In this document: piece by piece, positions 21,641 through 31,566 of the stretch
Position numbering within the stretch: position 1 is the first letter of the stretch
Layout: the number at the start of each line of letters is the position of its first letter
Source of the DNA: a virus
DNA: 37,803 nucleotides
Reading direction: 5' to 3' (one strand)
IMG/VR virus record: IMGVR_UViG_3300027777_000009
Coordinates: 1 to 37,803 of that record
The notes under the pieces: generated by a model
The model's input: only the letters and a program-made list of their open reading frames with translations
Told to the model about the DNA's origin: nothing
Databases searched by the model: none
Made by a program: the position numbers and the translations under genes

Positions 21641-24487
21641 TTAGTAAGGACACCAAGTTGCGGTTGGACTTCCGGCGGAATACGTTTCCGAGAAGTATTC
21701 ATTCGGCTGCAATGGAATGGTGACATCCGTTGCCAGAGTGAAAATGGTTGTGCCGTTCTTCTTGATGGCCGTGGCGGTCACGCCTATGCCGTTGTCTATG
21801 AACACGAAGATGTTTTTACCAAATGTATTCGTCCAGTTCACCGTTGTAGCAGGAAACGAAATGCTCGACGGCGCGAGCGTGTTGGAGGCAAAGGAGGCAA
21901 AACCCACATTAGCAGAAATCAAACCATCAAATTGGTTTGTTCCAGTCCCAGTCCATATTGATTTTGGCCGATTTAATGCCGTTCCAATGGTTCCAACATT
22001 GTCGCTGATAGGCAAGAATCCTCCCGAGTAGAATTGCCATCTCAACGAATTTCCCTCGCCAAGCTTTAATGTCGAGTCAAGAGATTTGATGGTGGAAGCA
22101 ATCACCGTCCCCGTCAAAATCGCGTTGTCGTTCGTCTGTCCTTCGCTAAATCCGTTCGTGGAGACTACGAAATTAAGATTCGTCGGCGTGCCGGTGAAAG
22201 TTGGATTGGCAATCGTCGGGCTGACGATGGTGTTATTATTGCTAACCGTTAAAGCCGCCACGCCGTTGAACAAAATCCGCAAGCGATTCGTCCCCATCAT
22301 TATTTGATTCGTCTGGCCGTTAATGATGGTGGCGATTACAGAATTTGACGGCGTGCTGTAAAATTGATTCGTGCCTTGAATTGAAAGTTCCTGCGCCGTC
22401 CCGTTCGTGCTGGCGACGTAGTTTAGCGCGGGCAAGTTGCCGATCGGAACAGTGCCCACAAGATTGTTGGCGTTCAGATTCGTCAACCCGCCGCCGTTAT
22501 TGTTCGCCAGATTGGTCAACACGGACGAGGCAGGCTGGTCGTTGTGAACCGTATAAACCAAACCCGTTGTCGTCACAGTCGGAATCATTCCGATGCTCGC
22601 ACCGTTGGTGGAAATTCCCGACAATGGTAAATTAGTTGAGCCACCAAGATTGCCAGTAACCAGACCTTTCAAAATGCTCGTGCCTTCCACCACCAGATTG
22701 CTTGCGCCAACGGAATTGGTCGCGCCGATGTGGACGCCGTTGCCGCCGCTGATCATCACCGTGGAGTTGCTTTGGACATTGCCCCAAACCGTGCCGAGTC
22801 CGGGGACGTGCGCTTGATACGCGCCCGTGACGGAGTTCGTCCAGATATAGCGGGTGGTTGTGGTGTTGGTGAATAGCGGATTGGGCAGCGCGGCTTCGGG
22901 GACGAGGCTGGTCAGTTGCGAGGCATTAAGATTCGTCAAGTTGCCCGCGTTGTAGCTCCGCTGATGGAAACCGTCGTTCGTCGTTTCGAGCCAGCCGAGC
23001 GTGTTGGTCGTGCCGTTGTTTAAGACGCCTGCGGGAATGCTGCCGCTGGTTAGTTGTGATGCGCTGAGGGCGGTCAACCCGCTGCCGTTGCCGGTGATTG
23101 TGCCGATTGATGAAATTGTTGCTGTCCCATTCGCAAACGATGCGCCGCCGTCAGCATTCAGAGATGAGTGAGGCAGCGTCACCTGTTTCCCTACATACCC
23201 ATCTGCCGAATTATCCACAATCCCGCCAGAGGATGCGGGGAGAGTGATTTTTGGGATGGTGGGATTCGGTTGAGATTGAATAATAGAAACACCGTTAATC
23301 TTTGCCTGAAAGTTAATTTCATACCCACCATTCCAATCTAGCCAGTTTGTTCCTGTTCCAGAGTTACACTGACCACCAGAAGAATTAGCAGTAGTAGAAT
23401 AATACCAGCCGCTGTTAATCGTGGTGTCGCGGATTATAAAACTTGGGTCAACAGAGTTAGTATAAATAAACGCTGTTCCTGCTCCTGATTCGTTTGGACG
23501 TGAATAGTTGTAATACCACAAACCATTGGTCGCCACAGGAAACGCATTCCCCGTCACCTTAATCGTCGGTGCATTGGCGACGGTGAAGTTGCCAACGAAG
23601 TTATTGGCGTTGTTGGTAAAGTTTAATGCGCCACTTGCGGAAATAGTGTCAAAAACCGCCCCGCCCGTGACTTGCAACTTGTTACTGCTGCCGTCGTCAA
23701 ACGTGCCTCCAACAATGACATTGCCGCGAGGCACATAGGATGGAGAAATTCCAAGATAGGTGTTTCCAGATAATCCAGTTCCAGAGGGGATGCCGCCATG
23801 AATGAACACATCTCCTCCGTAATAATTCCCAACCGGAGGGACGACATTGCCGCCCGCCAAATCCAGAGACGCGGCATTATTGCTCGCTACATCATTCGGT
23901 CTGATTTTGATTTGAGGATAGGTGGTTTGATTCACGACGCCGGTATTCGTAGATACCAGCCCACTCGTATTCGTGCCCACCGCCACCGTCGCGCCATTCG
24001 TCACCAGCACGCCCACGGTCAGGTTCGTGTTGTAAAAGGTGTAGGTCGTGCCGCCGGAGCTTCCTTTTAGCGCAAACATTGCGTCAGCTTGCGCCATGCT
24101 ATACGCATAAATCCCGCTGCCGAGATTTGTTGAAATCGTCGTATAATCCACGGCATAAACTGTGATGGAAATGTTCGTTGGAAAGTAGTTCGTGAACTGA
24201 AGCGTCACCGTCGGCGGTTGGATCGACGAATAATATTTCACCAAATACGAAAGCCCGGAAATCATCGGGTTTGTATATTGCGAAGTCGTCACGACCCGCT
24301 TCACTTCATCGCCGACGACGTAAGACTTGTTTAGCGCGTTCAAATAAAACGGCTGGAAAGAAACCTGCTTAACGGTCTGTGTTTGGCCGAGGCCATTCAC
24401 GAAGGAATAAATCACGTTGATGTTCGTTTGCGCTTGGCAAACAAACTGTGTCAATAAAAGCGCAAAAACGATAATCCGCGTCATCAT
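21641..24487 (-). CDS. large tail-fiber-like protein with signal peptide
   Basis: The protein has 948 residues. It begins with a clear signal peptide (MMTRIIVFALLLTQFVCQAQ) although it lies in the tail gene block. The rest is Asn/Thr/Gly-rich with beta-helix-like repeats; GLT-x-L-x-A-x-x-L-x-x-x-(I/V)P units occur near 465-485, 510-530 and 663-685 (GNGSGLTALSASQL, NLTNLNASQL, GGGLTNLNANNL). The C-terminal end (IFVFIDNGIGVTATAIKKNG) is a compact strand domain. It is probably the receptor-binding fiber. The start at 24487 has the recurrent TTGACTTTTACTTTATT element; the GTG at 24511 is less likely. Confidence 0.8.
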   Translation of the reverse strand: MMTRIIVFALLLTQFVCQAQTNINVIYSFVNGLGQTQTVKQVSFQPFYLNALNKSYVVGDEVKRVVTTSQYTNPMISGLSYLVKYYSSIQPPTVTLQFTNYFPTNISITVYAVDYTTISTNLGSGIYAYSMAQADAMFALKGSSGGTTYTFYNTNLTVGVLVTNGATVAVGTNTSGLVSTNTGVVNQTTYPQIKIRPNDVASNNAASLDLAGGNVVPPVGNYYGGDVFIHGGIPSGTGLSGNTYLGISPSYVPRGNVIVGGTFDDGSSNKLQVTGGAVFDTISASGALNFTNNANNFVGNFTVANAPTIKVTGNAFPVATNGLWYYNYSRPNESGAGTAFIYTNSVDPSFIIRDTTINSGWYYSTTANSSGGQCNSGTGTNWLDWNGGYEINFQAKINGVSIIQSQPNPTIPKITLPASSGGIVDNSADGYVGKQVTLPHSSLNADGGASFANGTATISSIGTITGNGSGLTALSASQLTSGSIPAGVLNNGTTNTLGWLETTNDGFHQRSYNAGNLTNLNASQLTSLVPEAALPNPLFTNTTTTRYIWTNSVTGAYQAHVPGLGTVWGNVQSNSTVMISGGNGVHIGATNSVGASNLVVEGTSILKGLVTGNLGGSTNLPLSGISTNGASIGMIPTVTTTGLVYTVHNDQPASSVLTNLANNNGGGLTNLNANNLVGTVPIGNLPALNYVASTNGTAQELSIQGTNQFYSTPSNSVIATIINGQTNQIMMGTNRLRILFNGVAALTVSNNNTIVSPTIANPTFTGTPTNLNFVVSTNGFSEGQTNDNAILTGTVIASTIKSLDSTLKLGEGNSLRWQFYSGGFLPISDNVGTIGTALNRPKSIWTGTGTNQFDGLISANVGFASFASNTLAPSSISFPATTVNWTNTFGKNIFVFIDNGIGVTATAIKKNGTTIFTLATDVTIPLQPNEYFSETYSAGSPTATWCPY

Positions 24488-24490
24488 AAT

Positions 24491-24507
24491 AAAGTAAAAG
24501 TCAATTT
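24491..24507 (-). promoter_or_regulatory. TTGACTTT element before the fiber gene
   Basis: On the minus strand, ATTGACTTTTACTTTATT runs from the stop of the 53-residue gene into the ATG at 24487. It is one of five copies of the element in this genome, four of them 3-21 nt upstream of a virion gene start. Confidence 0.55.
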
Positions 24508-24662
24508 CCACACCCCTGACACGGCCTCTGCCCTGTCGCCTTCTGGATCAAGTCAGCCACGGCATCGTCAATGATTCCCGCCGGTATCGGCGGCGAGTCC
24601 TTGATGGCTACCGGCTTCGGTTTCTCGATGGGCTGCGCGTGAACGTGGATTTTCTTTTTCAT
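24501..24662 (-). CDS. small linker protein between tail-tip and fiber genes
   Basis: The protein has 53 residues, read by hand: MKKKIHVHAQPIEKPKPVAI then KDSPPIPAGI and a helix ending in CQGCGN. The ATG overlaps the stop of the 1077-residue gene (ATGA). It has a proline-rich centre and a C-x2-C end. Function is unknown. Confidence 0.7.
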   Translation of the reverse strand: MKKKIHVHAQPIEKPKPVAIKDSPPIPAGIIDDAVADLIQKATGQRPCQGCGN

Positions 24663-27600
24663 TTGATGAACTTGGCATATTGCGATGAGAAACGACCAGA
24701 CGCATTCACGTTGTCACGAATCGCATTGTAAGTTCCCCAATCGCTCGCGCAATCGGTATAGGCCCCACCTTCGGGGCCGGTGTAGCTGCCAGCGGTCTGA
24801 ATGCCTTTTTCGACGTTGTAACCGTTCCATTGTGGAGGCAAATGGACGTTGTGTGCGGTATCGTATTCGAGCGTCACACCGGAGGGCAGCGCGGGCGCAG
24901 TTTCCGTGCCGCTCCAACCGCCATTCGTCGGCAATGAGGCGCGGGCTTCCACCATCGGCGCGTGCGGATAATAACGATTGGTCGAGGTGTCGCCTTGGCC
25001 GCTGCCGTTGTCTTGGTTCCAGCCAAAGTGACCGGCTTCGGATGCGGGATTGAACGGGGCTTGCCAAAATGGGTCGGTCATGGTGGTGGCAATCATGCCC
25101 ATGTAATACGTCCCGTAAGTGGCATCGGCGGCGAGCGTGGGCATGGTCACCAAGTTCTGGGTGGCGAACTTTTCCAGTGAGCCAGCCACGCCACCCACCA
25201 TCACCGGGCAGCACGGCGTAAATTTAATGTTGGCATCAATTGCGCCGTATGACGTGCAGCCGAGTATGCCCGTTCCCGGTGTCGTGCCACCGAGCCAGAC
25301 GGTTGAAACGGAGGTCGCGGCTTCGAGGGCGGCTTGGCGCGTATTAAAATACCAACGGACTTTTACAAAATCGCCTTTCGGCGTGTCATCATCCCACCAC
25401 GGTTTCATGTCGTGCGGAATAAGATACTTCGCTGCCATCTGGTCGCCGTCGCACGTTGCGGTCAGGTCGCCCACATTCGTCTTGGTGAGAGTGACGGTGG
25501 TAATCAGGTTGTGCGGGTTGCCGTTGCCTGCGTCGGCATCGTAGAGGTCAACGGACTGCGTTATGCCGCTGCCCAAGTCCGTCCAATACGGCGTAGCGGG
25601 AATGGTGAAGGTAGTTTTATCCGTGCCAACATCATAGACGCCCGCACAGGCGAGCAAGCCAAACGGCGGCTTGCCCCACCAACGCATCTTGCCGCAAAAA
25701 GTTTGCCCCGCGCCGTCATAGTCAGTGGTGTCCACGTCCAACTCTGCCGCCATTTCGGGAAAATCGCAGCCGGTCGGAATGGGTATTGGCGTGCCGTAGG
25801 GTGTCATGGAATCTCCTATGACAGTCACCTGCGTAACGCCGTAGCCTTCAATCATCACCCAATCGCCCGTCACGGGTGCGGTTGCGCCCAGCGTTGGCGT
25901 GATGATAAGACTTCCGCCGCCGCCCGCGACGAATTTACAAACCGTTGCTTGGTCAACCGCCCACAAATCTTTGCCGTAAGGCCGCGCAAAATTGGCGCTT
26001 GGCCAGACTTCTTTGGTGTTCACCTGTTTGACACCAACAAGCGTGTTACCAATTTGTCGCTTCCAAAAGAATGGCAGGTTCGCGTCGGAAGCGATGCTGC
26101 CAGCCAGCGTGTCAATCTGCGCTTCTAAAAACGGTTGCCAACGCATCGTCACTTCGGGCAAGTAGGCTTCGCTCGCGTGACCGTAGCATTGCGTTTCCCA
26201 TTGGTAAGGATTAGCCGAGCCGAAGCTGGTGGTGACGCGACTTTGATAATCGCAACCAAACCAAAAGTGACGGTCGTAACCTGGATTATTGTGACTGATG
26301 ATTTCGCCTGTCCGTAGATGCGTCGGGAAGCCGACATTTGCCATGCCACCGCCAATGATGCGGGCGGCTGTCCATGATTGCACCCCGTCAACATAGCCCG
26401 GTTGCGTGAATTGTTCGTGACCGCCTACAGTGAACAGCCAGAGATAATCTTGAGAATCAATCCAGTCAATCTTTTCAAAGGTCGGCGTCCAGCCCGTCGC
26501 CCACGGAGCATGAGTGCCGTCACTGATGGGCGCGTTGTAGTCGTCCATGACGGATGGCATGGTGGTAATCCGCGTCGTTAAATCGCCCGCCACTTCGTCG
26601 TAACAACATAACGGCAGACGCGCCATTTGAGCATCGGTGCGGAGTGAACCATTCAACGGCCAGTCGCTCAAATCCCACGAATCCGCCGCTGCTTTCCAAT
26701 CAGCGTCGAGGTCGACAGCGGTGTATGGGTCGGATAATTCCCATGTGATTGAAAGCGTAACGTCATAGGTATCTGCTCCATACAATGCCGCCACAAAGCT
26801 AAACGTATAAGTGAACGTCGTATCATTCAACACCGCTTCGCACGCCCAATCCGAAGTGCCGGAATACGGTTTATGCTGCGTCATGGCTACGTGAGTGGCG
26901 GTGTCCACAGAAAAAACCGGCCCGTCAAAACTTGGCACGGTGGTATATTGCGAGGCTTGAAACACCAGCGCGTGCAAATCGAATGCGTTAACTTTGGAAC
27001 ATTTTGGCGGGGCGACGGCTGCCAAGACGCCGCTAATATAGGCGGGGCCGTTTTTGGTGGCGTCAATCGGGCTGTAAAGACAGCGAAAAACATAAGCACC
27101 ACTCCCGCCACAATCAACGGTGTCAGCCGCTAAACTGCTGGCCGGTGTTACCCCGCTATCAACCGTCCATTGCCCCGTAGTGGCGTCATAGCTGCCGGTG
27201 TTGGTATCGCTTTCGACTGTGAAATTATTTTCAACCAGTTCCACGATGCCGCTGGTCTGATTCACCGTTTGTTTTTTTGAGCCGGTGAAATGCGAGATTA
27301 ACGTGGCTTCAACGCCGGATTTACATTCGGCGTAAAAAGAAAACGTGCATTTCAGCGAACGATAGAGGGTTTGGGTAGGTGATGCCGAAGGCGTGGCCAC
27401 GCACTGTTCTGGGTCGGTGAACGGGAGCAATCCCTGCCAAATCTTTTTAGCCACCACGCCACGGAAGCCTGATTTCTTACAGGTGCGCGTGCCTACCGTT
27501 TCGCCGGTCGTGGTTGGTCGGTAATAGTTATGGTCTTTGAGAATTGTATCGGCTATCTCCACCATGTCGGGAGTGTAACCGTCCACGTTCCGCGTGGAGA

Positions 27601-27892
27601 GTCCGTTCAAATCGCCAATGCCACCCGCTATCCAACTGCCAATCCAATCTTGCGGGCAAAGGCTGAAATGATAGCCGTCACCGCCGCAATGCGTATATCC
27701 CAGTTGCGAATAACGGCCATACGGCGCAGTCTGAATCACCGTCGAGTCAGCGCATGAAGTCGTCTTGCGCACGAGCGTCACATTATCGTAACGCTTCACC
27801 ACATCGCAACCGCTCCAATGATTTGCGGAAGCGTTCGGGTTATTGCTACCCAAAGCCAGCTTGCGATACGGTGGTGCGAAGTTGCCGGGCAT
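24659..27892 (-). CDS. very large tail-tip protein of unknown family
   Basis: The protein has 1077 residues, the largest in the genome, with no signal peptide. It is rich in Cys, Trp, Gly and aromatic residues, with many pairs such as KCTFSFYAECKSG, CDYQSRVTTSFGS and CCPVMVGG. It lies between the distal tail genes and the fiber, where lambda has its tip protein J. Repeated beta strands and the lack of a coiled coil favour a compact hub or baseplate-like protein. I recognise no family. The gene starts TATG straight after the previous stop. Confidence 0.75.
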   Translation of the reverse strand: MPGNFAPPYRKLALGSNNPNASANHWSGCDVVKRYDNVTLVRKTTSCADSTVIQTAPYGRYSQLGYTHCGGDGYHFSLCPQDWIGSWIAGGIGDLNGLSTRNVDGYTPDMVEIADTILKDHNYYRPTTTGETVGTRTCKKSGFRGVVAKKIWQGLLPFTDPEQCVATPSASPTQTLYRSLKCTFSFYAECKSGVEATLISHFTGSKKQTVNQTSGIVELVENNFTVESDTNTGSYDATTGQWTVDSGVTPASSLAADTVDCGGSGAYVFRCLYSPIDATKNGPAYISGVLAAVAPPKCSKVNAFDLHALVFQASQYTTVPSFDGPVFSVDTATHVAMTQHKPYSGTSDWACEAVLNDTTFTYTFSFVAALYGADTYDVTLSITWELSDPYTAVDLDADWKAAADSWDLSDWPLNGSLRTDAQMARLPLCCYDEVAGDLTTRITTMPSVMDDYNAPISDGTHAPWATGWTPTFEKIDWIDSQDYLWLFTVGGHEQFTQPGYVDGVQSWTAARIIGGGMANVGFPTHLRTGEIISHNNPGYDRHFWFGCDYQSRVTTSFGSANPYQWETQCYGHASEAYLPEVTMRWQPFLEAQIDTLAGSIASDANLPFFWKRQIGNTLVGVKQVNTKEVWPSANFARPYGKDLWAVDQATVCKFVAGGGGSLIITPTLGATAPVTGDWVMIEGYGVTQVTVIGDSMTPYGTPIPIPTGCDFPEMAAELDVDTTDYDGAGQTFCGKMRWWGKPPFGLLACAGVYDVGTDKTTFTIPATPYWTDLGSGITQSVDLYDADAGNGNPHNLITTVTLTKTNVGDLTATCDGDQMAAKYLIPHDMKPWWDDDTPKGDFVKVRWYFNTRQAALEAATSVSTVWLGGTTPGTGILGCTSYGAIDANIKFTPCCPVMVGGVAGSLEKFATQNLVTMPTLAADATYGTYYMGMIATTMTDPFWQAPFNPASEAGHFGWNQDNGSGQGDTSTNRYYPHAPMVEARASLPTNGGWSGTETAPALPSGVTLEYDTAHNVHLPPQWNGYNVEKGIQTAGSYTGPEGGAYTDCASDWGTYNAIRDNVNASGRFSSQYAKFIK

Positions 27893-27893
27893 A

Positions 27894-28385
27894 TCAGCAA
27901 ACGGGTTTGATTAACACCCACTTGGCCGTGCCGCCGTCGAGGTTGCCGGTCAACGGCGTGCCGCTCGGTGCGCCCAAGTCAGATACCGGGTCTTTCGGCA
28001 CATAATAACCCGAGCTGGTCGCCGCCGGAATGTCCACCAGCGCCAGCCAAATCCCCGCCGTGGCCTGAACGGTTGCCCCGCTCGAATCCAAATCTACCAA
28101 GCCAACTGTCACAAGTGGATTTTGCGGCGAAAGATAAGCGCATTTACCTTTGGAGTATGGCAAAGATGTATCAAGTTCAACGTGCGTCGGATACATCCAC
28201 GGCCAGAGCCCTCCACCCGCAGGCGGAATACTTGGCGGAATAAAATACTTTCCGTCCGCCTTCTGAACAAAGTTCCACCCCTTGATATAAACTCGCTCAC
28301 TGGTGCACCACTTAACAAGATAGTCCAACCAAACCCATATCGGGCTTTTATCCTGTGAAGGTTTTGGCGGGTTAAAGATTCCCAT
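27894..28385 (-). CDS. tail-tip hypothetical protein
   Basis: The protein has 163 residues with a Trp/Pro-rich N-terminal half (SPIWVWLDYLVKW, IPPAGGGLWPWMYPTH) and a strand-rich C-terminus ending WVLIKPVC. It lies between the distal tail and the 1077-residue protein. It is probably a tail-tip component. No motif is recognised. Confidence 0.6.
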   Translation of the reverse strand: MGIFNPPKPSQDKSPIWVWLDYLVKWCTSERVYIKGWNFVQKADGKYFIPPSIPPAGGGLWPWMYPTHVELDTSLPYSKGKCAYLSPQNPLVTVGLVDLDSSGATVQATAGIWLALVDIPAATSSGYYVPKDPVSDLGAPSGTPLTGNLDGGTAKWVLIKPVC

Positions 28386-28388
28386 AAA

Positions 28389-29228
28389 TCAAAGGCGCGT
28401 GTTGCCGTAAAGATTCATCAGCCACAAACCGTAATCCCATGTTTGCGTAATGCTCCATTTTCGTTTTGCAACTTGCCGAACAGATGGGGAGTTTTTAATC
28501 CAACCATACTGAAAAAGCTGCGAAATCGAAGTGCCGGGAATTGGAATTGCGCCGGGGTCGGTGTCATTCGGAAAGTCAAAAAGAACTGCGGACGGAATTG
28601 ATTCGGCAGAAATCAAAGTCGCCGTCGAAAAGATTTTACCGATGTTGGCGAATTGAGCAGGATAAATATACTGCGCCGTTACAACTTTAGAATGAGTCAA
28701 GACCGGCGCAGGAACTTCAACCTGCTCAACGCCGTCGTAAATTGCTTTTGCCAACTGGATTCCAGCATTAGAAAACGGCGTGGTGGAAATCTTGGGAATA
28801 ACAAAGTTGCCAGTCGTCGAGTCAACCAGATTAGTTTCGAGCGTGTTTTGTCTTTTCCACGCTTTCAACAACTGAACCTCTGCCGATGCCGCAGCCAGCA
28901 CTAAAGGGTTGCGGGAATCCAACAAATCTTTCATCGCCTTGTTTGGCACAATCTCCCACGTTTCTTCCGACTCCGTTGCCGCCGAATTGAAGCCGCTGTT
29001 GATGAAGTTCCAGTTGTATTCCAGCGTGATTTCTGAACGGCTTCCGAAATTGTTTGAAAATTCGTAATTGATTCCGAGCGCGTCCGCCGACGCCGCGATG
29101 CTGTCAATCTGCGCCTGCGATAGCGAAGCGTAAATCACATTCGACCAACGCCCGTCCGACCGCCGTCCGTAGCGATACGGTTGCTGTTGCGGAACTAAAG
29201 TGCCGAGTAGTTTTTGAGTGTTAATCAT
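28389..29228 (-). CDS. distal tail protein candidate
   Basis: The protein has 279 residues starting MINTQKLLGTLVPQQQ, the ATG overlapping the tape-measure stop (ATGA); an upstream frame from 29267 overlaps the tape-measure gene and is rejected. There are alternating strands and a Q/Y-rich segment (RYGRRSDGRWSN). In lambda-like order the gene after the tape measure encodes a tail-tip protein (M, L). Several segments, such as LFDFPNDTDPGAIPIPGTS, look like virion structural loops. Confidence 0.6.
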   Translation of the reverse strand: MINTQKLLGTLVPQQQPYRYGRRSDGRWSNVIYASLSQAQIDSIAASADALGINYEFSNNFGSRSEITLEYNWNFINSGFNSAATESEETWEIVPNKAMKDLLDSRNPLVLAAASAEVQLLKAWKRQNTLETNLVDSTTGNFVIPKISTTPFSNAGIQLAKAIYDGVEQVEVPAPVLTHSKVVTAQYIYPAQFANIGKIFSTATLISAESIPSAVLFDFPNDTDPGAIPIPGTSISQLFQYGWIKNSPSVRQVAKRKWSITQTWDYGLWLMNLYGNTRL

Positions 29229-30472
29229 GGGTTGTTGGGCACGTTCATAAGCGAATCGTTCGCCCATTTCATGCTGCTGTCCAAGCTTGGGGGGTGGTAA
29301 TTATTTTCAGGAAGCTTAAAGTTGTTTGAAATCGCTTTCCTTAACATTATTTCAATGTTGTAAAGAAAATGATTCGTCTGGACGGCGTGCTGCTCCATTC
29401 GTGCCGCCGCGTGAACCGCGCCAATGTTTGATCCGAGAAAGTTTCCGACTTTGACAAGTGAATCAGACGCAATCTTTCCGCCACCTTTCATCTTTTGAGC
29501 GGTGTCGGCGATTGCGTTGAAATCCGGCTTCGGAGATTTCAAGCCAGCTTCCGCTCTTTCCAGCTTCTCGTTAAATTTCTTAAGCCATTCCGCAAATTTA
29601 TCACCCGCCGCATTTGCCTGACTTTTCGCATCGTTAAACATTGAATCCGCCGTCATGCCTGCGTTTGCGTTTCCAGCACGACGAATGGCGTCGGCGTGAG
29701 ATTTATTTGCTGGATCGTCAAGGCTCGCCGCAGAGTTTTCAGCCCCAACCGATAGTGCGCCCAACCATGTAGCCGCCGAAGCAACCTTACCACCAACCCA
29801 TGCTGAAAACGCAATACAAGCCTGAAGCATTATCAGAATCGCCGGAGCAAGCGCAACGATGATTTCTTGAGAAACTAAATCAATCTCGTCCGCAAAAACT
29901 TTCAACCGAGCCGACGTGCTAGACGACATTAAATTCATCTCCTTGCCAAGCTCCTCGAAATCAGTTTTTAGAACGGCGATTCCTTGACCTGCTCCGCGTC
30001 CTAAAACTTCCCGCAACGGTTGCGCGATTTGTTCCGGCGAGACGCGCTTAACCGTGTCGCCGATTTGGTGCATAAACAAATCTGCCGCCGTCTTGGTTTT
30101 TAAGTCGCCTTTCGAAACGCCGAGCGCACTAAACGCTGCGGTCGCGGATTTGTTGCCACCCAAAGCCTTCGCTCTCGCCAGATTGATTTTTTCCAGCGCA
30201 GTCGCCACCGAATCCATCTCCGTTCCGGCATCCTTTGCCGCCTGTCGCAGCAACTGCACCTGCTCGACCGTGGTTCCGAGTCGTTTGGCCGTATTAACTA
30301 ATTCTTCCGCCGTTTCAATCGTGCGGCGAAAGGCTTGCTCAACCGTGGCCACGCCAATCGCGCCAATCACAAAACCTTTGACGCTTTCGGAAACTGAATC
30401 TTTAACGCGGTGCATCCCGCGCTCGAACGAGGCGGAATTTAGCGAGATGGTTGATTCAAGATTTAAGCCCAT
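29225..30472 (-). CDS. short tape measure protein
   Basis: The protein has 415 residues. It is mostly helical with a membrane-like segment (IIVALAPAILIMLQACIAFS, about 208-227) and N-terminal tape-measure features: GMHRVKDSVSESVKGFVIGA and an Ala-rich helix. At about 1.5 angstrom per residue this predicts a tail of about 60 nm, short for a siphovirus (lambda is 135-150 nm). The last part is polar. It follows the tail chaperone gene. Confidence 0.8.
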   Translation of the reverse strand: MGLNLESTISLNSASFERGMHRVKDSVSESVKGFVIGAIGVATVEQAFRRTIETAEELVNTAKRLGTTVEQVQLLRQAAKDAGTEMDSVATALEKINLARAKALGGNKSATAAFSALGVSKGDLKTKTAADLFMHQIGDTVKRVSPEQIAQPLREVLGRGAGQGIAVLKTDFEELGKEMNLMSSSTSARLKVFADEIDLVSQEIIVALAPAILIMLQACIAFSAWVGGKVASAATWLGALSVGAENSAASLDDPANKSHADAIRRAGNANAGMTADSMFNDAKSQANAAGDKFAEWLKKFNEKLERAEAGLKSPKPDFNAIADTAQKMKGGGKIASDSLVKVGNFLGSNIGAVHAAARMEQHAVQTNHFLYNIEIMLRKAISNNFKLPENNYHPPSLDSSMKWANDSLMNVPNNP

Positions 30473-30473
30473 A

Positions 30474-31103
30474 TCAGTTCAGCGTTGCCAAGTATTCCGC
30501 AAAGGCTTTCGCGTTCTTGTCGCCCTGCGCTTCCATCGCGGAATAATCTTCGTGCGAAATTAAACGCACCGAGCCTTGCGATTCCATATACTTAAAAAAA
30601 TCAGTCATCGCCTTTGCCATCGGTTCTTCGTCAATCTCCTGCGCCGTCCAGCCAGCGTTTGAGCGCAAACAAATCTCCATTGAGTGTGACCAGTGCGATA
30701 TACTGTCTGCTTCGCTTGTGGGCGATGTTGAAAGCGGATGCCACGGCATCGCGGAGGCCTCGCGGCAATAAGTCTTGAACTGCTCAAAGCACGGCAGAAT
30801 TGAAAAGCCTTTTTGTTTCGTGATTTTTCCGGCGACTTTGCCAAACCGTTTCGCTTGCTTGGCAAGCTGCTTTGGCTGCATTAAATAAGATTTGAACTCC
30901 GAAACTGGCAGTCCGCAAATCAGCAGCGCAAAAAATAATTCTTTCGTCAATTCTTGAACGGAAATTTCGAGCGGCGATTCATCCACAAACGGCGATTCAA
31001 ACCGCTTCAATAGACGGTAGCGTCCGAGGCTTAACGGCAAGAGCCGCAAACCTAGAATGATTTGCGGCTCTGGTAAAGCCGCAGTAAATTCGGCGGCAAT
31101 CAT
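30474..31103 (-). CDS. tail assembly chaperone candidate
   Basis: The protein has 209 residues. Its place between tube and tape measure matches lambda G/GT. The first part is hydrophobic (IILGLRLLPLSLGRYRLLKR), and the rest is helical and charged. A -1 frameshift as in lambda G-GT was looked for by eye; no clear slippery sequence was found at the end. Its protein sequence does not prove the role. Confidence 0.6.
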   Translation of the reverse strand: MIAAEFTAALPEPQIILGLRLLPLSLGRYRLLKRFESPFVDESPLEISVQELTKELFFALLICGLPVSEFKSYLMQPKQLAKQAKRFGKVAGKITKQKGFSILPCFEQFKTYCREASAMPWHPLSTSPTSEADSISHWSHSMEICLRSNAGWTAQEIDEEPMAKAMTDFFKYMESQGSVRLISHEDYSAMEAQGDKNAKAFAEYLATLN

Positions 31104-31116
31104 GTTGGTTTGAAAG

Positions 31117-31563
31117 TTACGCGCTCGCCGCTGCCGTCACATTCGGCACTTGCAAGAGCGGAATGGAAAGCTCTGCCGACTTCGTGATTTCCTGCGGGAT
31201 GTCTGCGCCCGGTTGAACAATCCAATAGGAATAAACCAAGTCCGGCGAACTAGCAGCGGCAGTGATGGCAATGATTGTTCCCGGCGTAAAGGCAGCGGAA
31301 AGTTTCGTGGCCGTAATCGCAGCTGCCAATCCAGACGCGCCGATGACAAACTTCAGATCGGCGGCAGTTTCCAGTCCGTAATAATTCTCCGAAACCACGT
31401 CGCCCTGAAGTGAGCGGATGCGTTCTTTTTCAGCGATGGATTTGATGCTGGACGATTGCAGCAACATTCCAGTGAACGGAGTTGCCGTCACGCCGTGGTC
31501 GGTGGACGTGGCCTTAAAGCCGAAATTTACCGCATAGCCTAACGGCACGATGGTGTTGCTCAT
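31117..31563 (-). CDS. major tail tube protein candidate
   Basis: The protein has 148 residues. It begins MSNTIVPLGYAVNFGFKATS with long strands and has an alpha segment around LQSSSIKSIAEKER, the tail-tube plan. It lies where lambda V does, before the tail chaperone and tape measure. Being about 100 residues shorter than V, it should lack the extra Ig domain. Confidence 0.65.
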   Translation of the reverse strand: MSNTIVPLGYAVNFGFKATSTDHGVTATPFTGMLLQSSSIKSIAEKERIRSLQGDVVSENYYGLETAADLKFVIGASGLAAAITATKLSAAFTPGTIIAITAAASSPDLVYSYWIVQPGADIPQEITKSAELSIPLLQVPNVTAAASA

Positions 31564-31566
31564 AGA

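Noticed and set aside
25334-26128. 264-residue plus-strand frame, and other long plus-strand frames (1187-1711, 6836-7387, 35528-36280)
   Set aside because: They lie antisense to well-supported genes and look like low-complexity shadows. No plus-strand gene has a motif or a neighbour it couples with.
30474-31103. Programmed -1 frameshift in the tail chaperone as in lambda G/GT
   Set aside because: No convincing X-XXY-YYZ slippery heptamer was found near the end of the frame before the tape measure start.
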